DNA of 64,000 nt from UBA6265 sp964526965 (lineage in GTDB: Bacteria; Chloroflexota; Chloroflexia; Thermomicrobiales; UBA6265): contig CAZGML010000012.1 of the NCBI GenBank assembly GCA_964526965.1, forward strand, positions 1 to 64,000, written 5' to 3'. The notes beneath the pieces were generated by a model. That model made no database searches. It was given only the letters and a program-made list of their open reading frames with translations, and was not told the DNA's origin. This document shows, piece after piece, positions 1 through 7,883 of the stretch. The stretch's first letter is position 1; each line of letters starts with the position of its first letter. Both the position numbers and the translations under genes were made by a program.

Positions 1-10
1 TGGTCTATAG

Positions 11-46
11 AAAGAGCGTCGGGCTTTCGCAAGCTCGACGCTCTTT
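11..46. terminator. Strong hairpin, probable bidirectional terminator
   Basis: An 11-bp perfect stem (AAAGAGCGTCG at 11-21, CGACGCTCTTT at 36-46) encloses a second small stem GCTT-TCGC-AAGC. The stem itself ends in CTCTTT on both strands. It could end transcription leaving the GT2 gene on the minus strand or a gene to the left of the window on the plus strand. No long T-run follows on either side. Confidence 0.6.
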
Positions 47-131
47 AGACTGGTTTTCCGAATGAGAATCGATCAAGGAATCTGTTCTGGATCCTGCTTC
101 GACCTGACATTCGAAGTGTTTCGTTACGCAT
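45..131 (-). CDS. Possible 28-aa basic small protein
   Basis: A 28-codon reading frame (begins MRNETLRM, ends FSFGKPV) lies between the GT2 gene and the terminal hairpin. Its ATG is preceded by GGGGGA five bases upstream, and its stop falls at the base of the hairpin. The product would be rich in arginine (6 of 28 residues) with no membrane segment. The tail of the GT2 gene upstream carries another strong Shine-Dalgarno sequence (GGAGGAG) without a nearby start. I do not recognise the protein, and a chance frame of this size is common, so this is a candidate only. Confidence 0.25.
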   Translation of the reverse strand: MRNETLRMSGRSRIQNRFLDRFSFGKPV

Positions 132-189
132 GTGTTTCCCCCAGGGCGATAACGTCCACTTTTGGATTTTTGACCTGAGTTGCTCCTCC

Positions 190-1839
190 TTACGGGCTAA
201 GTGTTCGCCATTCGCGTAGCATGCGGAAGATGAACGAAAGCATGCAGACTACTGAAATCGCCGTCATGATTGTGACAATCGTCCACCCATACGAAACGAT
301 AGATGACATGATTTCCGGCGAAATGAACCGCTCCAGCACCAGGAGAGCGGCGACTGGCACGGTGACTGCTGCAAGGATAATCAGCCACGCAGATGCCGCT
401 GTCTTTTTCTTTGCCGATTCCGCTGCCGCCTGATTACTCCAGCCATCACGCGAGATGTTGAGCATCACAATGATCATTGAATCGAGCCAAACGGAGAGTG
501 TTCGCAGGTAGTAGATTTCACCCGGGATATACCAGATGGCGCTGATGATTTCGCGCAGCGATCGGCTCGGGGTTTTGAGTGAGATCAGGAGCGATTGCAC
601 GGCAACCACAGCTAACGGCACGATCCATAGTGGTGACATCACGAGCATGTCGAGTGCGAGTGACATCGTGATTACCACAAAGAACAGCACTCTCAGCAAC
701 AGATTCCACCCTAAACCAAATTGCTCCTTCCAGCGGCGGAAGTCCTGCCGCGGACGAAGGTCTCGCGTCATGTCCATCAGGTGGCCGTCTTGCCATTTGC
801 GTCGCTGTTTCTGCCACGCATTCGTGGTGAGCATGAGCCCTGTCCAGGCACGGGCCCGGGCGCTTACCCTTGGCCGGTAACCCAGGCTCTCGAGTGTCCG
901 GGTTAATTCGGCATCCTCAACCAGCGTATTGTCGGACCACGGAACCCGACCTTCGGTGACGCGGGCGGATTCCCGGAGCGCCTGAACTTCAAACAGCGTT
1001 GCCTGCCCACCAAGGATGTGAGCGACATGCTTGTTTAGCGCGTCGTCAATCTCCTTCTTGGCGAATTCCCGACGCTGCCCATAGGCAAGTTGCATCGATT
1101 TGCCCTTCATCTCCTCACGGGGAGGGATGACGAAGGAGTACTTTGCACGAACACCACCTGCCCGCGCCTGTCGAATCAGGTCTTCCTCGAGGTGATGCAC
1201 CATATCTTCATCGGCCACGACGTCCGCATCCATGCCGAGCATGAACTCGTACTCACCGCTGGCCAGGAAGCGCCGATATGCCCAATTCAGTGCGCCAACC
1301 TTGCTTCCCTTCGATTTGCCAGACGAATCCTTGCCATTAATCTCTTCCGGCCGAACCACCATCAACTGGTGCGGAAAGGCGACAACCAGCCACTTAAGGC
1401 GGTTGAATGCCGTTGTAGATTGGCCGGGACCATTGATGATGACGACGATTTTGTCCACGGTTCGGCTCTGCAATAGCAGGCTCTCCACGGACTTGTCGAT
1501 CTTGCTTTCCGTTTCGAATGTCGGAATGATCGCCATGATCCGGGCAACCTGTATGTCTTGCGCCTCTTCCATCTCCCGGGCCACATGGGCCGACTCAATA
1601 CGTCGCTGGATCCAGACCCGTTCTGAGATCGTGCGCACCAGCCCTGCTATTGCGTTGGGCCTACGCCTTGGTACCGATGGTTCTATCCGTCGGGCCGGCT
1701 CTGCCGGGATGATGAAGCCGTCCTGGTCGATTCTTACCAGTGGCTCAACAGATTTTGATTCATTGAGATTCTCCCGAATCTGGTCAAGCGTTTCATCGGA
1801 ACGACGTTGCCTGGGCTCGTACACGACAACCGAAGCCAT
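190..1839 (-). CDS. Membrane-bound family 2 glycosyltransferase
   Basis: 549 residues. An arginine-rich N-terminal region of about 95 residues precedes a GT-A fold starting at RIMAIIPTFE (~100). The donor/metal DxD is at 204-206 (GMDAD), a VEDAE acid motif is at 307-311 and the acceptor-site QxxRRKW is at 343-349. This order is typical of processive or membrane GT2 enzymes such as cellulose/hyaluronan-synthase-like and N-acetylglucosaminyltransferases. Several membrane segments follow from ~380 to ~540, so the enzyme should act at the cytoplasmic membrane on an exopolysaccharide or cell-wall glycan. The ATG has AGGAG nine bases upstream. It is divergent from the response regulator gene. The sugar specificity cannot be read from the sequence. 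Confidence 0.85.
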   Translation of the reverse strand: MASVVVYEPRQRRSDETLDQIRENLNESKSVEPLVRIDQDGFIIPAEPARRIEPSVPRRRPNAIAGLVRTISERVWIQRRIESAHVAREMEEAQDIQVARIMAIIPTFETESKIDKSVESLLLQSRTVDKIVVIINGPGQSTTAFNRLKWLVVAFPHQLMVVRPEEINGKDSSGKSKGSKVGALNWAYRRFLASGEYEFMLGMDADVVADEDMVHHLEEDLIRQARAGGVRAKYSFVIPPREEMKGKSMQLAYGQRREFAKKEIDDALNKHVAHILGGQATLFEVQALRESARVTEGRVPWSDNTLVEDAELTRTLESLGYRPRVSARARAWTGLMLTTNAWQKQRRKWQDGHLMDMTRDLRPRQDFRRWKEQFGLGWNLLLRVLFFVVITMSLALDMLVMSPLWIVPLAVVAVQSLLISLKTPSRSLREIISAIWYIPGEIYYLRTLSVWLDSMIIVMLNISRDGWSNQAAAESAKKKTAASAWLIILAAVTVPVAALLVLERFISPEIMSSIVSYGWTIVTIMTAISVVCMLSFIFRMLREWRTLSP

Positions 1840-2361
1840 GTTGAAATTCTCCTTCTCGTTAAGTAGCCGTCATGGTGTTAATGGCGCAGAACAGCCGCCA
1901 GCCTCCCTTACCTGATCTCCGCGGATTTGTAGAAAAGATCTTTCCGCCGTAAGCATAGCATCAGATTGACATAATGTAAGGAGTCAAATTGAGAAGTAAT
2001 TTTGTTGTGGTGGAATTGCTGGCAGGTCAGGAAACAAGCCGGTAGTTATCGGCTATCCAATGCTCAGTCCACGAGGGTAGCATAGACATAACGACGCTTT
2101 TGATGAACTAGCCCGTTGAATGATAATAGATAATTCCGTGTCAAGTAAGGGTGCGTTGGGAACTCTGGCAGCATGTATCGCAGCAAGCACTCTGCAGGTG
2201 GATACGATGGTTACCGTTTGATTATTACGGCTACCTTAACCGGGGTTCGATTACTGGGAAAGGCGCCAGCGCCGCTTCGAGATGTCGTTTTCGCCAGTGT
2301 CGTTCGTACGGTATACTCGCAGCAGAACACACCGCGTGTTGCACAGTAAGGATCAGGGAAC
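1840..2361. other. 522-bp divergent intergenic region
   Basis: No convincing gene lies between the GT2 gene (minus) and the response regulator (plus). On the plus strand there is a possible promoter TTGATG-N18-TAATAG (2100-2129) and a TATACT box at 2312-2317 with a poor -35. On the minus strand TTACAT-N16-TATGCT is possible near 1953-1980. A hairpin GCGGA...TCCGC (1921-1947) would lie in the GT2 leader. None of these is strong enough to call alone. Confidence 0.4.
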
Positions 2362-2754
2362 GTGTCTGCTCGCATCCTCGTAGTTGAAGATCAGGAAGAT
2401 GTCGCCCAGCTTATCGATGTAGTGCTGGAAGGCGAGGGCTATACCGTTGCCACCGCCAAAGATGGAGCTCAGGGCCTCATGCTTAGCCGCGAGTGGGGGC
2501 CAGACCTCATCCTCATGGATATTATGCTCCCCGGCGTGGATGGCGGCACGCTCATCTCCCGACTCCGACGCGAACCCGACACGGCCGGGCTCCCGATTAT
2601 TGCGATGAGCGCCAGCCGAACCTTGCGAGATCGTTCAATCGAGCTCGAGGCCGATGCGTTACTTCCCAAGCCATTCAACATCGATGCATTGTTGGTGCAG
2701 GTCCAGTTTTTGCTGGATCGTGGCCGCACGGATGAGGGTGTAAGCGACGCATGA
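2362..2754 (+). CDS. Single-domain response regulator (receiver only)
   Basis: 130 residues forming one CheY-like receiver domain with no output domain. The acidic pocket is VVEDQED (9-13), the phospho-acceptor Asp is D53 in LMDIMLPGVDG, the switch Ser is S83 (MSAS) and the conserved Lys is K103 (LPKPF). It should be phosphorylated by a histidine kinase not present in this window and pass the signal on by protein contact. The start is GTG, with AAGGATCAGGGA just upstream. It overlaps the next gene by four bases (ATGA), so the two are probably translated together; this links it to polyprenol-phosphate sugar synthesis by position only. Confidence 0.9.
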   Translation: MSARILVVEDQEDVAQLIDVVLEGEGYTVATAKDGAQGLMLSREWGPDLILMDIMLPGVDGGTLISRLRREPDTAGLPIIAMSASRTLRDRSIELEADALLPKPFNIDALLVQVQFLLDRGRTDEGVSDA

Positions 2755-3482
2755 TTGCGTCGCTTTCCGAGGCCTCCGTCGCAGTCGTTATCCCTACCTA
2801 CAACGAAGCGGCCAATCTCCCTTCCCTCTCCCGGGAACTCCTGGCGTTGCCCTGCCAACCGCGGCTTGTGATCGTGGATGATAATTCACCGGATGGTACC
2901 GGCGATATTGCCGACGATCTCGCGACCAGCTATCCAGATCGGGTTACTGTTGTTCATCGTGAGAAGAAGGAAGGCCTCGGCCGAGCGTATATTCACGGGC
3001 TTGGCGTAGCCAGGGAACTTGGCACCCGCTTCATCGCCCAGATGGATGCCGATTACAGCCATCGCCCACAAGATTTACAGACAATGATGAACACTGCCAT
3101 CACCACGGATGCCGATCTGGTACTTGGCAGTCGCTATATTCCTGGTGGCAACACGGTTGGGTGGCCGAAGCATCGGCTATTGATCAGTCGCTTCGGAAGT
3201 TGGTATTCCGGCAAGGTGCTCGGCATTCCGATTCGCGATCTCACCGGTGGCTTCAAGATTTGGCGGCGAGATTTGCTTGCGGCGATCGATCTTCCCTCCA
3301 TCGAATCCGATGGTTACAGCTTTCAGATCGAAACCACCTGGCGCGCCTGGCAGCAGAAGGCAAAGATCGAGCAGGTCCCGATCGTGTTTCACGATCGTGT
3401 GGCTGGTGCCAGCAAGCTCAGCCGCGCGGTTGTGCTGGAGGCCGGCTGGGTGGTGTGGAAACTGCGCTTCGGTCGAGCGTAA
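2751..3482 (+). CDS. Polyprenol monophosphomannose synthase (DPM1-like GT2)
   Basis: 243 residues, the length of the soluble single-domain Ppm1/DPM1 type with no C-terminal membrane part. The nucleotide-binding start is VVIPTYNEA (12-20), followed by VDDNSPDGT (42-50), the metal-binding DAD at 99-101 and the family signature GSRYIPGG, then TGGFKIWRR and FQIETTWRA. It transfers mannose (or glucose) from a nucleotide sugar to polyprenyl phosphate at the inner face of the membrane. The lipid-linked sugar would feed membrane mannosyltransferases such as the PIG-V-like gene at 38852-40240. It starts inside the stop of the response regulator gene. Confidence 0.88.
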   Translation: MIASLSEASVAVVIPTYNEAANLPSLSRELLALPCQPRLVIVDDNSPDGTGDIADDLATSYPDRVTVVHREKKEGLGRAYIHGLGVARELGTRFIAQMDADYSHRPQDLQTMMNTAITTDADLVLGSRYIPGGNTVGWPKHRLLISRFGSWYSGKVLGIPIRDLTGGFKIWRRDLLAAIDLPSIESDGYSFQIETTWRAWQQKAKIEQVPIVFHDRVAGASKLSRAVVLEAGWVVWKLRFGRA

Positions 3483-3499
3483 TTGTTCATTGAGCCCTG

Positions 3500-4129
3500 C
3501 TACGGCGTGACAACGTTCATGTCTTCAATGTGGTCGAGGAGTGCCTCCAGCTCAATTGCCTGAAGCATATCTGCGCGATTAACGATTACGCTCGAAATCG
3601 CTGCATCGATCGCTGAACGATCAAACTTCGACCGGTTCCCGTTCAGCCAGACGTTGATCGCTTTCCCAGAACCGTCGGCAAGCGGCAGATATTCTTCGTA
3701 CGACCATGTGTCGGCCCTGCCTTGGTATATTGGCCGATACAGCACACCGAACGCGTCATTGTCTTCCACGACGACCGTGCGTTGGTTATCGGTGCCATCG
3801 AGACCGTACATAAGATCAGGATCGTTTTCGACGTAGTCGCGAATCTCGTCAGGTGCTGTGAGCGAATTCTCAAGCAAACTCACCCACACACTCAGCAGAT
3901 TCTTGGGGCCGTCGGCACGCAGGATCACTGTTTCGATGTTCCCGCCGGAGGGTTCGGCAGGTGCCTGGAACAGTGATGGGTTCCACTCGACTGAAAGCTC
4001 CCCTTGCTCACTCTGCCACGAATCCGTGGATGCATCAGAAAGCGATTGGCCACGTGCAAATCCGGACATTGGAATTGCCAGCACGCTTGCAGCGGCACCG
4101 AGACCAAGAGTGAAGTAGCGTCGATTCAT
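3500..4129 (-). CDS. Exported protein of unknown function, paralog A
   Basis: 209 residues. The N-terminus has a twin-arginine-like export signal (RR at 3-4, RRYF, then a hydrophobic AAASVLAIP stretch ending near FARG). The mature part is acidic and shares its whole length with the next gene. Shared stretches include SWxSxxxxxxxEW, ENDPDL, VVEDNxAFGVLY, DTWSYxE and SKxDR. No catalytic motif or cofactor site is visible and I do not recognise the family. It converges on the Ppm1-like gene, with stops 17 bases apart. The close tandem paralogy points to a recent local duplication. Confidence 0.75.
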   Translation of the reverse strand: MNRRYFTLGLGAAASVLAIPMSGFARGQSLSDASTDSWQSEQGELSVEWNPSLFQAPAEPSGGNIETVILRADGPKNLLSVWVSLLENSLTAPDEIRDYVENDPDLMYGLDGTDNQRTVVVEDNDAFGVLYRPIYQGRADTWSYEEYLPLADGSGKAINVWLNGNRSKFDRSAIDAAISSVIVNRADMLQAIELEALLDHIEDMNVVTP

Positions 4130-4218
4130 TTTTGAGAAGCCTTTCGTCGCGGGATCATAGTGTTTGATGACTTGTAATCCATTGACGACCAGGGCGATCT
4201 ATTTGTTCCCGGCAAATA

Positions 4219-4246
4219 CAAACGGACTCCCGCGGGAGCCCGTTTG
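4219..4246 (-). terminator. Hairpin after paralog B
   Basis: Stem CAAACGG (4219-4225) pairs with CCGTTTG (4240-4246) around a self-complementary CTCCCGCGGGAG. It lies 30 bases past the stop of the 4276-4929 gene. The T-run on the minus strand is short (TATTT), so termination strength is uncertain. Confidence 0.55.
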
Positions 4247-4275
4247 GTTGCTTTCGCATCTGTGCGACTTCAGGA

Positions 4276-4929
4276 CTACTCCGCGTCGTCTACTTCGATG
4301 GCTTCCACCTGATCGAAGAGGTCTGCAACGTCGATGGCGCGTACGGCCTGCTCGCCGTTGATGGTCACGCTGGAGACGGCAGTTTCCATCAGCTCGCGAT
4401 CGAGCTTGGAGACACGGGATGCGATCCAGAGATGGATGGTGCGGTGAGAACCATCCTCAGACGGGATGAACTCCGAGTAGCTCCAGGTATCCATCGCATG
4501 CTCAAGTTCCGGTTGATACAGCACGCCGAATGCGCCATTGTCTTCAACCACGTTGACGCGCGTGATTTCTGTTTCTGGGTCCGGATATCCGAGATCCGGA
4601 TCGTTCTCGACGAGATCGCGCAGAGCCTCTTCGTCGGTTGGGTACTCGTCTTCCAGCATGATTATGAAGCTAAGGAAGCGATCGATATCCTCAATGCGGA
4701 GCACGCACCACTCGCCGGTGACGCCGGAGGTCGAGGCTTCGCCGAAGATTTCGGTGTCCCACTCGATGGTGATCGGGTCATCAGCGCTTTCCCACGATGT
4801 AGCGGCGGGGGATGCCGCCGGGCTTGCGTCCGGAGTTTGTGCGCCAACCGAGGTGGCGGTGACCAACGTGCCAAGTGAGGCTGCGCCAGCGAGCGTGAGA
4901 GAACTGTGAGTGAATTTACGACGATCCAT
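4276..4929 (-). CDS. Exported protein of unknown function, paralog B
   Basis: 217 residues, with a twin-arginine-like signal (MDRRKF, hydrophobic core to about residue 30) followed by a short TPDASPAASPAA linker. The body aligns end to end with the 3500-4129 product: SWES, EWDTEIFG, VENDPDLG, VVEDNGAFGVLYQPE, DTWSYSEF, SKLDRE. The Ala/Ser/Pro linker after the signal is common in Thermomicrobia-type exported proteins and may hold the domain away from the membrane. The start lies 28 bases from an inverted repeat at 4957-4986 that could be its operator. Function is unknown. Confidence 0.75.
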   Translation of the reverse strand: MDRRKFTHSSLTLAGAASLGTLVTATSVGAQTPDASPAASPAATSWESADDPITIEWDTEIFGEASTSGVTGEWCVLRIEDIDRFLSFIIMLEDEYPTDEEALRDLVENDPDLGYPDPETEITRVNVVEDNGAFGVLYQPELEHAMDTWSYSEFIPSEDGSHRTIHLWIASRVSKLDRELMETAVSSVTINGEQAVRAIDVADLFDQVEAIEVDDAE

Positions 4930-4956
4930 GAACGATAGTCCTTTCGTTTCGAATAC

Positions 4957-4986
4957 CAGGTGAACGAATCAACACATACTCACCTG
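4957..4986. promoter_or_regulatory. Inverted repeat upstream of paralog B
   Basis: CAGGTGA (4957-4963) and TCACCTG (4980-4986) are perfect 7-bp arms separated by 16 bases, centred about 42 bases upstream of the paralog B start codon. The spacing fits a dimeric regulator touching two successive major grooves, or a weak leader hairpin. No regulator gene is adjacent. Confidence 0.35.
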
Positions 4987-4999
4987 ACCACTGCGGAAA

Positions 5000-5027
5000 C
5001 GAGGACCATTCGGGATTGGTTCCCTCG
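5000..5027 (-). terminator. Probable terminator of the GT4 gene
   Basis: On the minus strand CGAGG-GA-ACCA pairs with TGGT-CCTCG around an eight-base loop and is followed by TTTCC. It lies 23 bases beyond the stop of the 5050-6150 gene, as expected for a weak Rho-independent terminator. Confidence 0.5.
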
Positions 5028-5049
5028 ATATTTTGGTTATTGAGATTTC

Positions 5050-6150
5050 TCAGTCAGTGGCGTTCACGGAATTGCTGACCACCTGCCGGATTTGCGACTC
5101 AAACGCCTCTCGACCAAACCCTGCTGCATGCTGCTGAATACGATGGGTATCCCACGTCTTGTTTTGCAGCAGTAGCGCCACCAGCTCCGACTCATCCTCC
5201 GTGGAGAAGTGCCAGCCGGTTTTGCCATCGACCACGGTCTCGAGCGCGCCGCCACCGCGGGCGGCTATCACCGGTCGGCCCGCGGCCTGTGCTTCGACGG
5301 CAGTCATACCGAAGTCTTCGATACCCGGCAGAATCAGCGCCTTGCAGCGTTGCATGTGATCAACGACTTCAGCATCGGTTCGCTCACCGAGAAATTCGAT
5401 AGTGGGCCCGGCCATGGCCCGGAGTTCTGCTTCGGCGCGTCCACTGCCGATGATCTTGAGGGGAACCCGCGCAGCCGTGCAGCCGCGCACAGCACGATCA
5501 ATCCACTTGTGAGGCACCAGGCGACTCACCACCAGGTACCAGTCTTCCGGTTCAACTGGCTGCGTTGGCTTAAATCGCTCGATATCAATTGGAGGATAGA
5601 TCACTTCGGCATCGCGGTCGTGGACGTTTCGAATGCGGTCACGCACGGCATTCGAGTTGGCAATGAACTGCGTCACGCGCTGTGCGGCCTTTTTATCCTG
5701 CGAGCGCAGCATGCTGAACACGCCATTTGCCAGCGGTCGAAGTGGCCCCAATTTTGCCGCGCCGAGATAATCGCGGTCACCGTAGAGAAACCGGGCCGGA
5801 CTATGGCAATACACGATCAGCGGAACGTCTGGCGAACTCGGCGCTGCATGATGACTCCATGCCGAGGAATCGGCAATAACCGCATCGATATCGTCGGGGA
5901 TAGATCGGCCGAGTTGGCGGAATATCTGCGGGTAAATCGGAGTCCACAATCGGTGCGTGCTGTCCGCTCCGGGTAGTTTCGCCAAAGGGCTCGTGCGAAT
6001 GTCCCACTCTTGCAGTTGCACGGGTAAGTTCTCCGGATCGTAGAGGCTGGTAAATACCGGCGCGCCTGGATACAGGCCGTGCAGCACTTCCAACACGCGT
6101 TCGGCGCCGCCGTATTGAGTGAGATAATCGTGAACAAGAGCAACTTTCAC
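5050..6150 (-). CDS. Family 4 glycosyltransferase
   Basis: 366 residues from a GTG at 6150. I prefer this to the in-frame ATG 39 bases upstream because GGGAAGGA lies eight bases before the GTG and the family begins KVALVHDYL. The N-terminal GT-B half has HDYLTQYGGAERV; the C-terminal half has YLVVSRLVPHKWID, a FLGER segment and the nucleotide-sugar motif PGIEDFGMTAVEAQAAGRPVIA with its EX7E spacing. A retaining glycosyltransferase for surface polysaccharide or glycolipid is likely; donor and acceptor are unknown. It is divergent from the YcaQ-type gene, with 88 bases between the two starts. Confidence 0.88.
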   Translation of the reverse strand: MKVALVHDYLTQYGGAERVLEVLHGLYPGAPVFTSLYDPENLPVQLQEWDIRTSPLAKLPGADSTHRLWTPIYPQIFRQLGRSIPDDIDAVIADSSAWSHHAAPSSPDVPLIVYCHSPARFLYGDRDYLGAAKLGPLRPLANGVFSMLRSQDKKAAQRVTQFIANSNAVRDRIRNVHDRDAEVIYPPIDIERFKPTQPVEPEDWYLVVSRLVPHKWIDRAVRGCTAARVPLKIIGSGRAEAELRAMAGPTIEFLGERTDAEVVDHMQRCKALILPGIEDFGMTAVEAQAAGRPVIAARGGGALETVVDGKTGWHFSTEDESELVALLLQNKTWDTHRIQQHAAGFGREAFESQIRQVVSNSVNATD

Positions 6151-6238
6151 GCAGCCGATCCTTCCCGCGCTTTGAAATGCGGACGCCACTCGTCCGAACC
6201 AATGCTTATTATGCCCTCAGCAGGAGGAAGCACGCAGC

Positions 6239-7489
6239 ATGATTGAACTAAGTAAACGGGAAGCGCAGGCGCTGGCCGTCATCGCGAGCCGATTGGATCG
6301 CAAGCATCTGTCTCGCAAGATCACACCGGACGATATTCTCGACATCATTCGTCATCTCGGAATGATCCAGCTGGATACGATTTCGGTGGTCAGCAGGGCG
6401 CATGAAACGACGCTTTGGGCTCGTTTGGGCAAATACGATCTCGATCATCTCACCGAACTGTTTACGGGCCGGCAGGCGCTGACCGAATACCTCACCCACG
6501 CTGCGGCGATCACGCCAACGGAATATGTGCCGCTCATGAAGCCGATGATGGATCGGTATCCGCGTGATCCGGAATACTGGACGGTCAGTCCGGAAAAGGC
6601 ACAGATTGCCGAGCGGATCCTGGATCGGATTGAGCAAGAGGGAGCGGTCGGTTCTCGCCAGTTTGACGGGCCGGAGAACAGCAAGAAGCTGGGCCAGTGG
6701 GAGAGCTGGTACGGCAATAAACCGGAGCGGGAGATTCTGTTCGACCTCTGGGCGGAGGGACGATTGATGGTCTCACTACGAGACCGGGGTTTCGCGCGCT
6801 GGTACGATCTTCCGGACCGTGTGGCTCCGCACCATTTCGATGCGTCGGCACCGTCGGAAGAGGAGTGGCACCGCGAAGTGTTGCTACACGCAATGCGTGC
6901 GCTCGGAGTGGCGACGGCTCCATGGCTTACGGATTATTGGCGCACAGGTGGGCAGGCATACGTACCAAACAAACGCGTGTGCGCGATGATGCCGGTGCTG
7001 GCCAGCGATGATCTCGTGAAACCTGCCACGATCGAGGGCTTGAAGGAACACGCCTGGATTGACCCAGCCTTGCTCCCGGCGCTTGAAAAACTGCGTGAAG
7101 GTTTTGGCTGGCCCACGAAAACGACGTTCCTGGCGCCATTCGACAACCTCATCTGGAATCGCGACCGTATGGAGCAGCTGTGGGACATGTATTACCGCCT
7201 GGAGATTTACACTCCCGCAACGAAGCGCGTGTACGGCTATTACAACATGCCGATTTTGCATCGCGGCAAGTTGGTTGGGTTGATGGATCCGTCCATGAAC
7301 CGGAAGGAAGGTGTGCTCACGATTCGCTCGCTGCACCTGCAACCGAGGGTGAAACCAACGGCCGCGCTGGCGAAAGCGATTGCCAAGACGCTCGATGAGT
7401 TCGTCGACTTCCTCGGCGGCGAGGAGTGGAATATCATCCAGTCCAAACCGGAAGGCTTCGCCGCCGAGGTCTACAACGCGTCGAGATAG
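6239..7489 (+). CDS. YcaQ-type winged-helix DNA glycosylase
   Basis: 416 residues, matching the HTH_42 (YcaQ/AlkX) family at its usual length of about 400. The active-site QxD of the E. coli enzyme is present as Q44-L-D46 in MIQLDTISVVSRAHETTLWAR. Three winged-helix repeats are expected, and the C-terminal FLAPFDNLIWNRDR block is typical. Members unhook interstrand crosslinks or remove bulky N7-alkylguanine, so a DNA repair role is likely. The ATG has GGAGGAA about ten bases upstream. No partner gene is adjacent. Confidence 0.88.
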   Translation: MIELSKREAQALAVIASRLDRKHLSRKITPDDILDIIRHLGMIQLDTISVVSRAHETTLWARLGKYDLDHLTELFTGRQALTEYLTHAAAITPTEYVPLMKPMMDRYPRDPEYWTVSPEKAQIAERILDRIEQEGAVGSRQFDGPENSKKLGQWESWYGNKPEREILFDLWAEGRLMVSLRDRGFARWYDLPDRVAPHHFDASAPSEEEWHREVLLHAMRALGVATAPWLTDYWRTGGQAYVPNKRVCAMMPVLASDDLVKPATIEGLKEHAWIDPALLPALEKLREGFGWPTKTTFLAPFDNLIWNRDRMEQLWDMYYRLEIYTPATKRVYGYYNMPILHRGKLVGLMDPSMNRKEGVLTIRSLHLQPRVKPTAALAKAIAKTLDEFVDFLGGEEWNIIQSKPEGFAAEVYNASR

Positions 7490-7493
7490 TGCG

Positions 7494-7814
7494 TCAGTCG
7501 ATTTTGAGTTCGCCCATTTCCTCCCAGCCATCGCCGTCAACCTGACGGGAGATGATCTGCGGAGTTTGGGTCAGATGCGGTCGTATCGCCTCTAGGCCCT
7601 TCTTGAAGTGCTCGCTGTTCACGTGCGGAACAGCGCCCTCGTTCGTAAAGGCCTCCACCAAAACGAACTCGTTGTCGACCTCTAGACTCTTCGACCAGTC
7701 GAAGAAGATGTTGCCGGGCTCAGCGCGCGTGGCCTCTGTGAACTCACGGATAATCTCAGGCCACTTCTCAACGGATTCTGGTTTAACGCGAAACTTCACA
7801 ACGATGAAATACAT
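7494..7814 (-). CDS. Antibiotic biosynthesis monooxygenase (YgiN-like)
   Basis: 106 residues, one ferredoxin-like alpha/beta barrel of the ABM family, close to the usual 95-110. Diagnostic blocks are EPGNIFFDWSKS, EFVLVEAF and the HVNSEHFKKGLE helix carrying the conserved His. Family members are small cofactor-free dimeric oxygenases or quinol monooxygenases; the substrate cannot be told here. The gene converges on the YcaQ-type gene, with stops five bases apart. Its leader holds a 22-bp inverted repeat at 7837-7858 that is the best candidate for its control site. GAGG lies eight bases before the start. Confidence 0.85.
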   Translation of the reverse strand: MYFIVVKFRVKPESVEKWPEIIREFTEATRAEPGNIFFDWSKSLEVDNEFVLVEAFTNEGAVPHVNSEHFKKGLEAIRPHLTQTPQIISRQVDGDGWEEMGELKID

Positions 7815-7836
7815 GAATTACCTCGCTTGTAGATAC

Positions 7837-7858
7837 TTCAGGTCTCTTGAGACCTGAA
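7837..7858. promoter_or_regulatory. 22-bp inverted repeat, likely operator
   Basis: TTCAGGTCTC (7837-7846), two bases, then GAGACCTGAA (7849-7858): 10-bp perfect arms with a 2-bp centre. A loop of two bases is too small for a good RNA hairpin and no T-run follows, so a protein-binding site upstream of the monooxygenase gene is more likely than a terminator of the NYN gene. Confidence 0.5.
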
Positions 7859-7883
7859 CCGACCATACACTCATCAAACCGGA

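Noticed and set aside
2238..2260. GGTTCGATTAC looks like a tRNA T-loop
   Set aside because: The flanking bases do not make a five-base T-stem and no acceptor or anticodon stem can be built around it.
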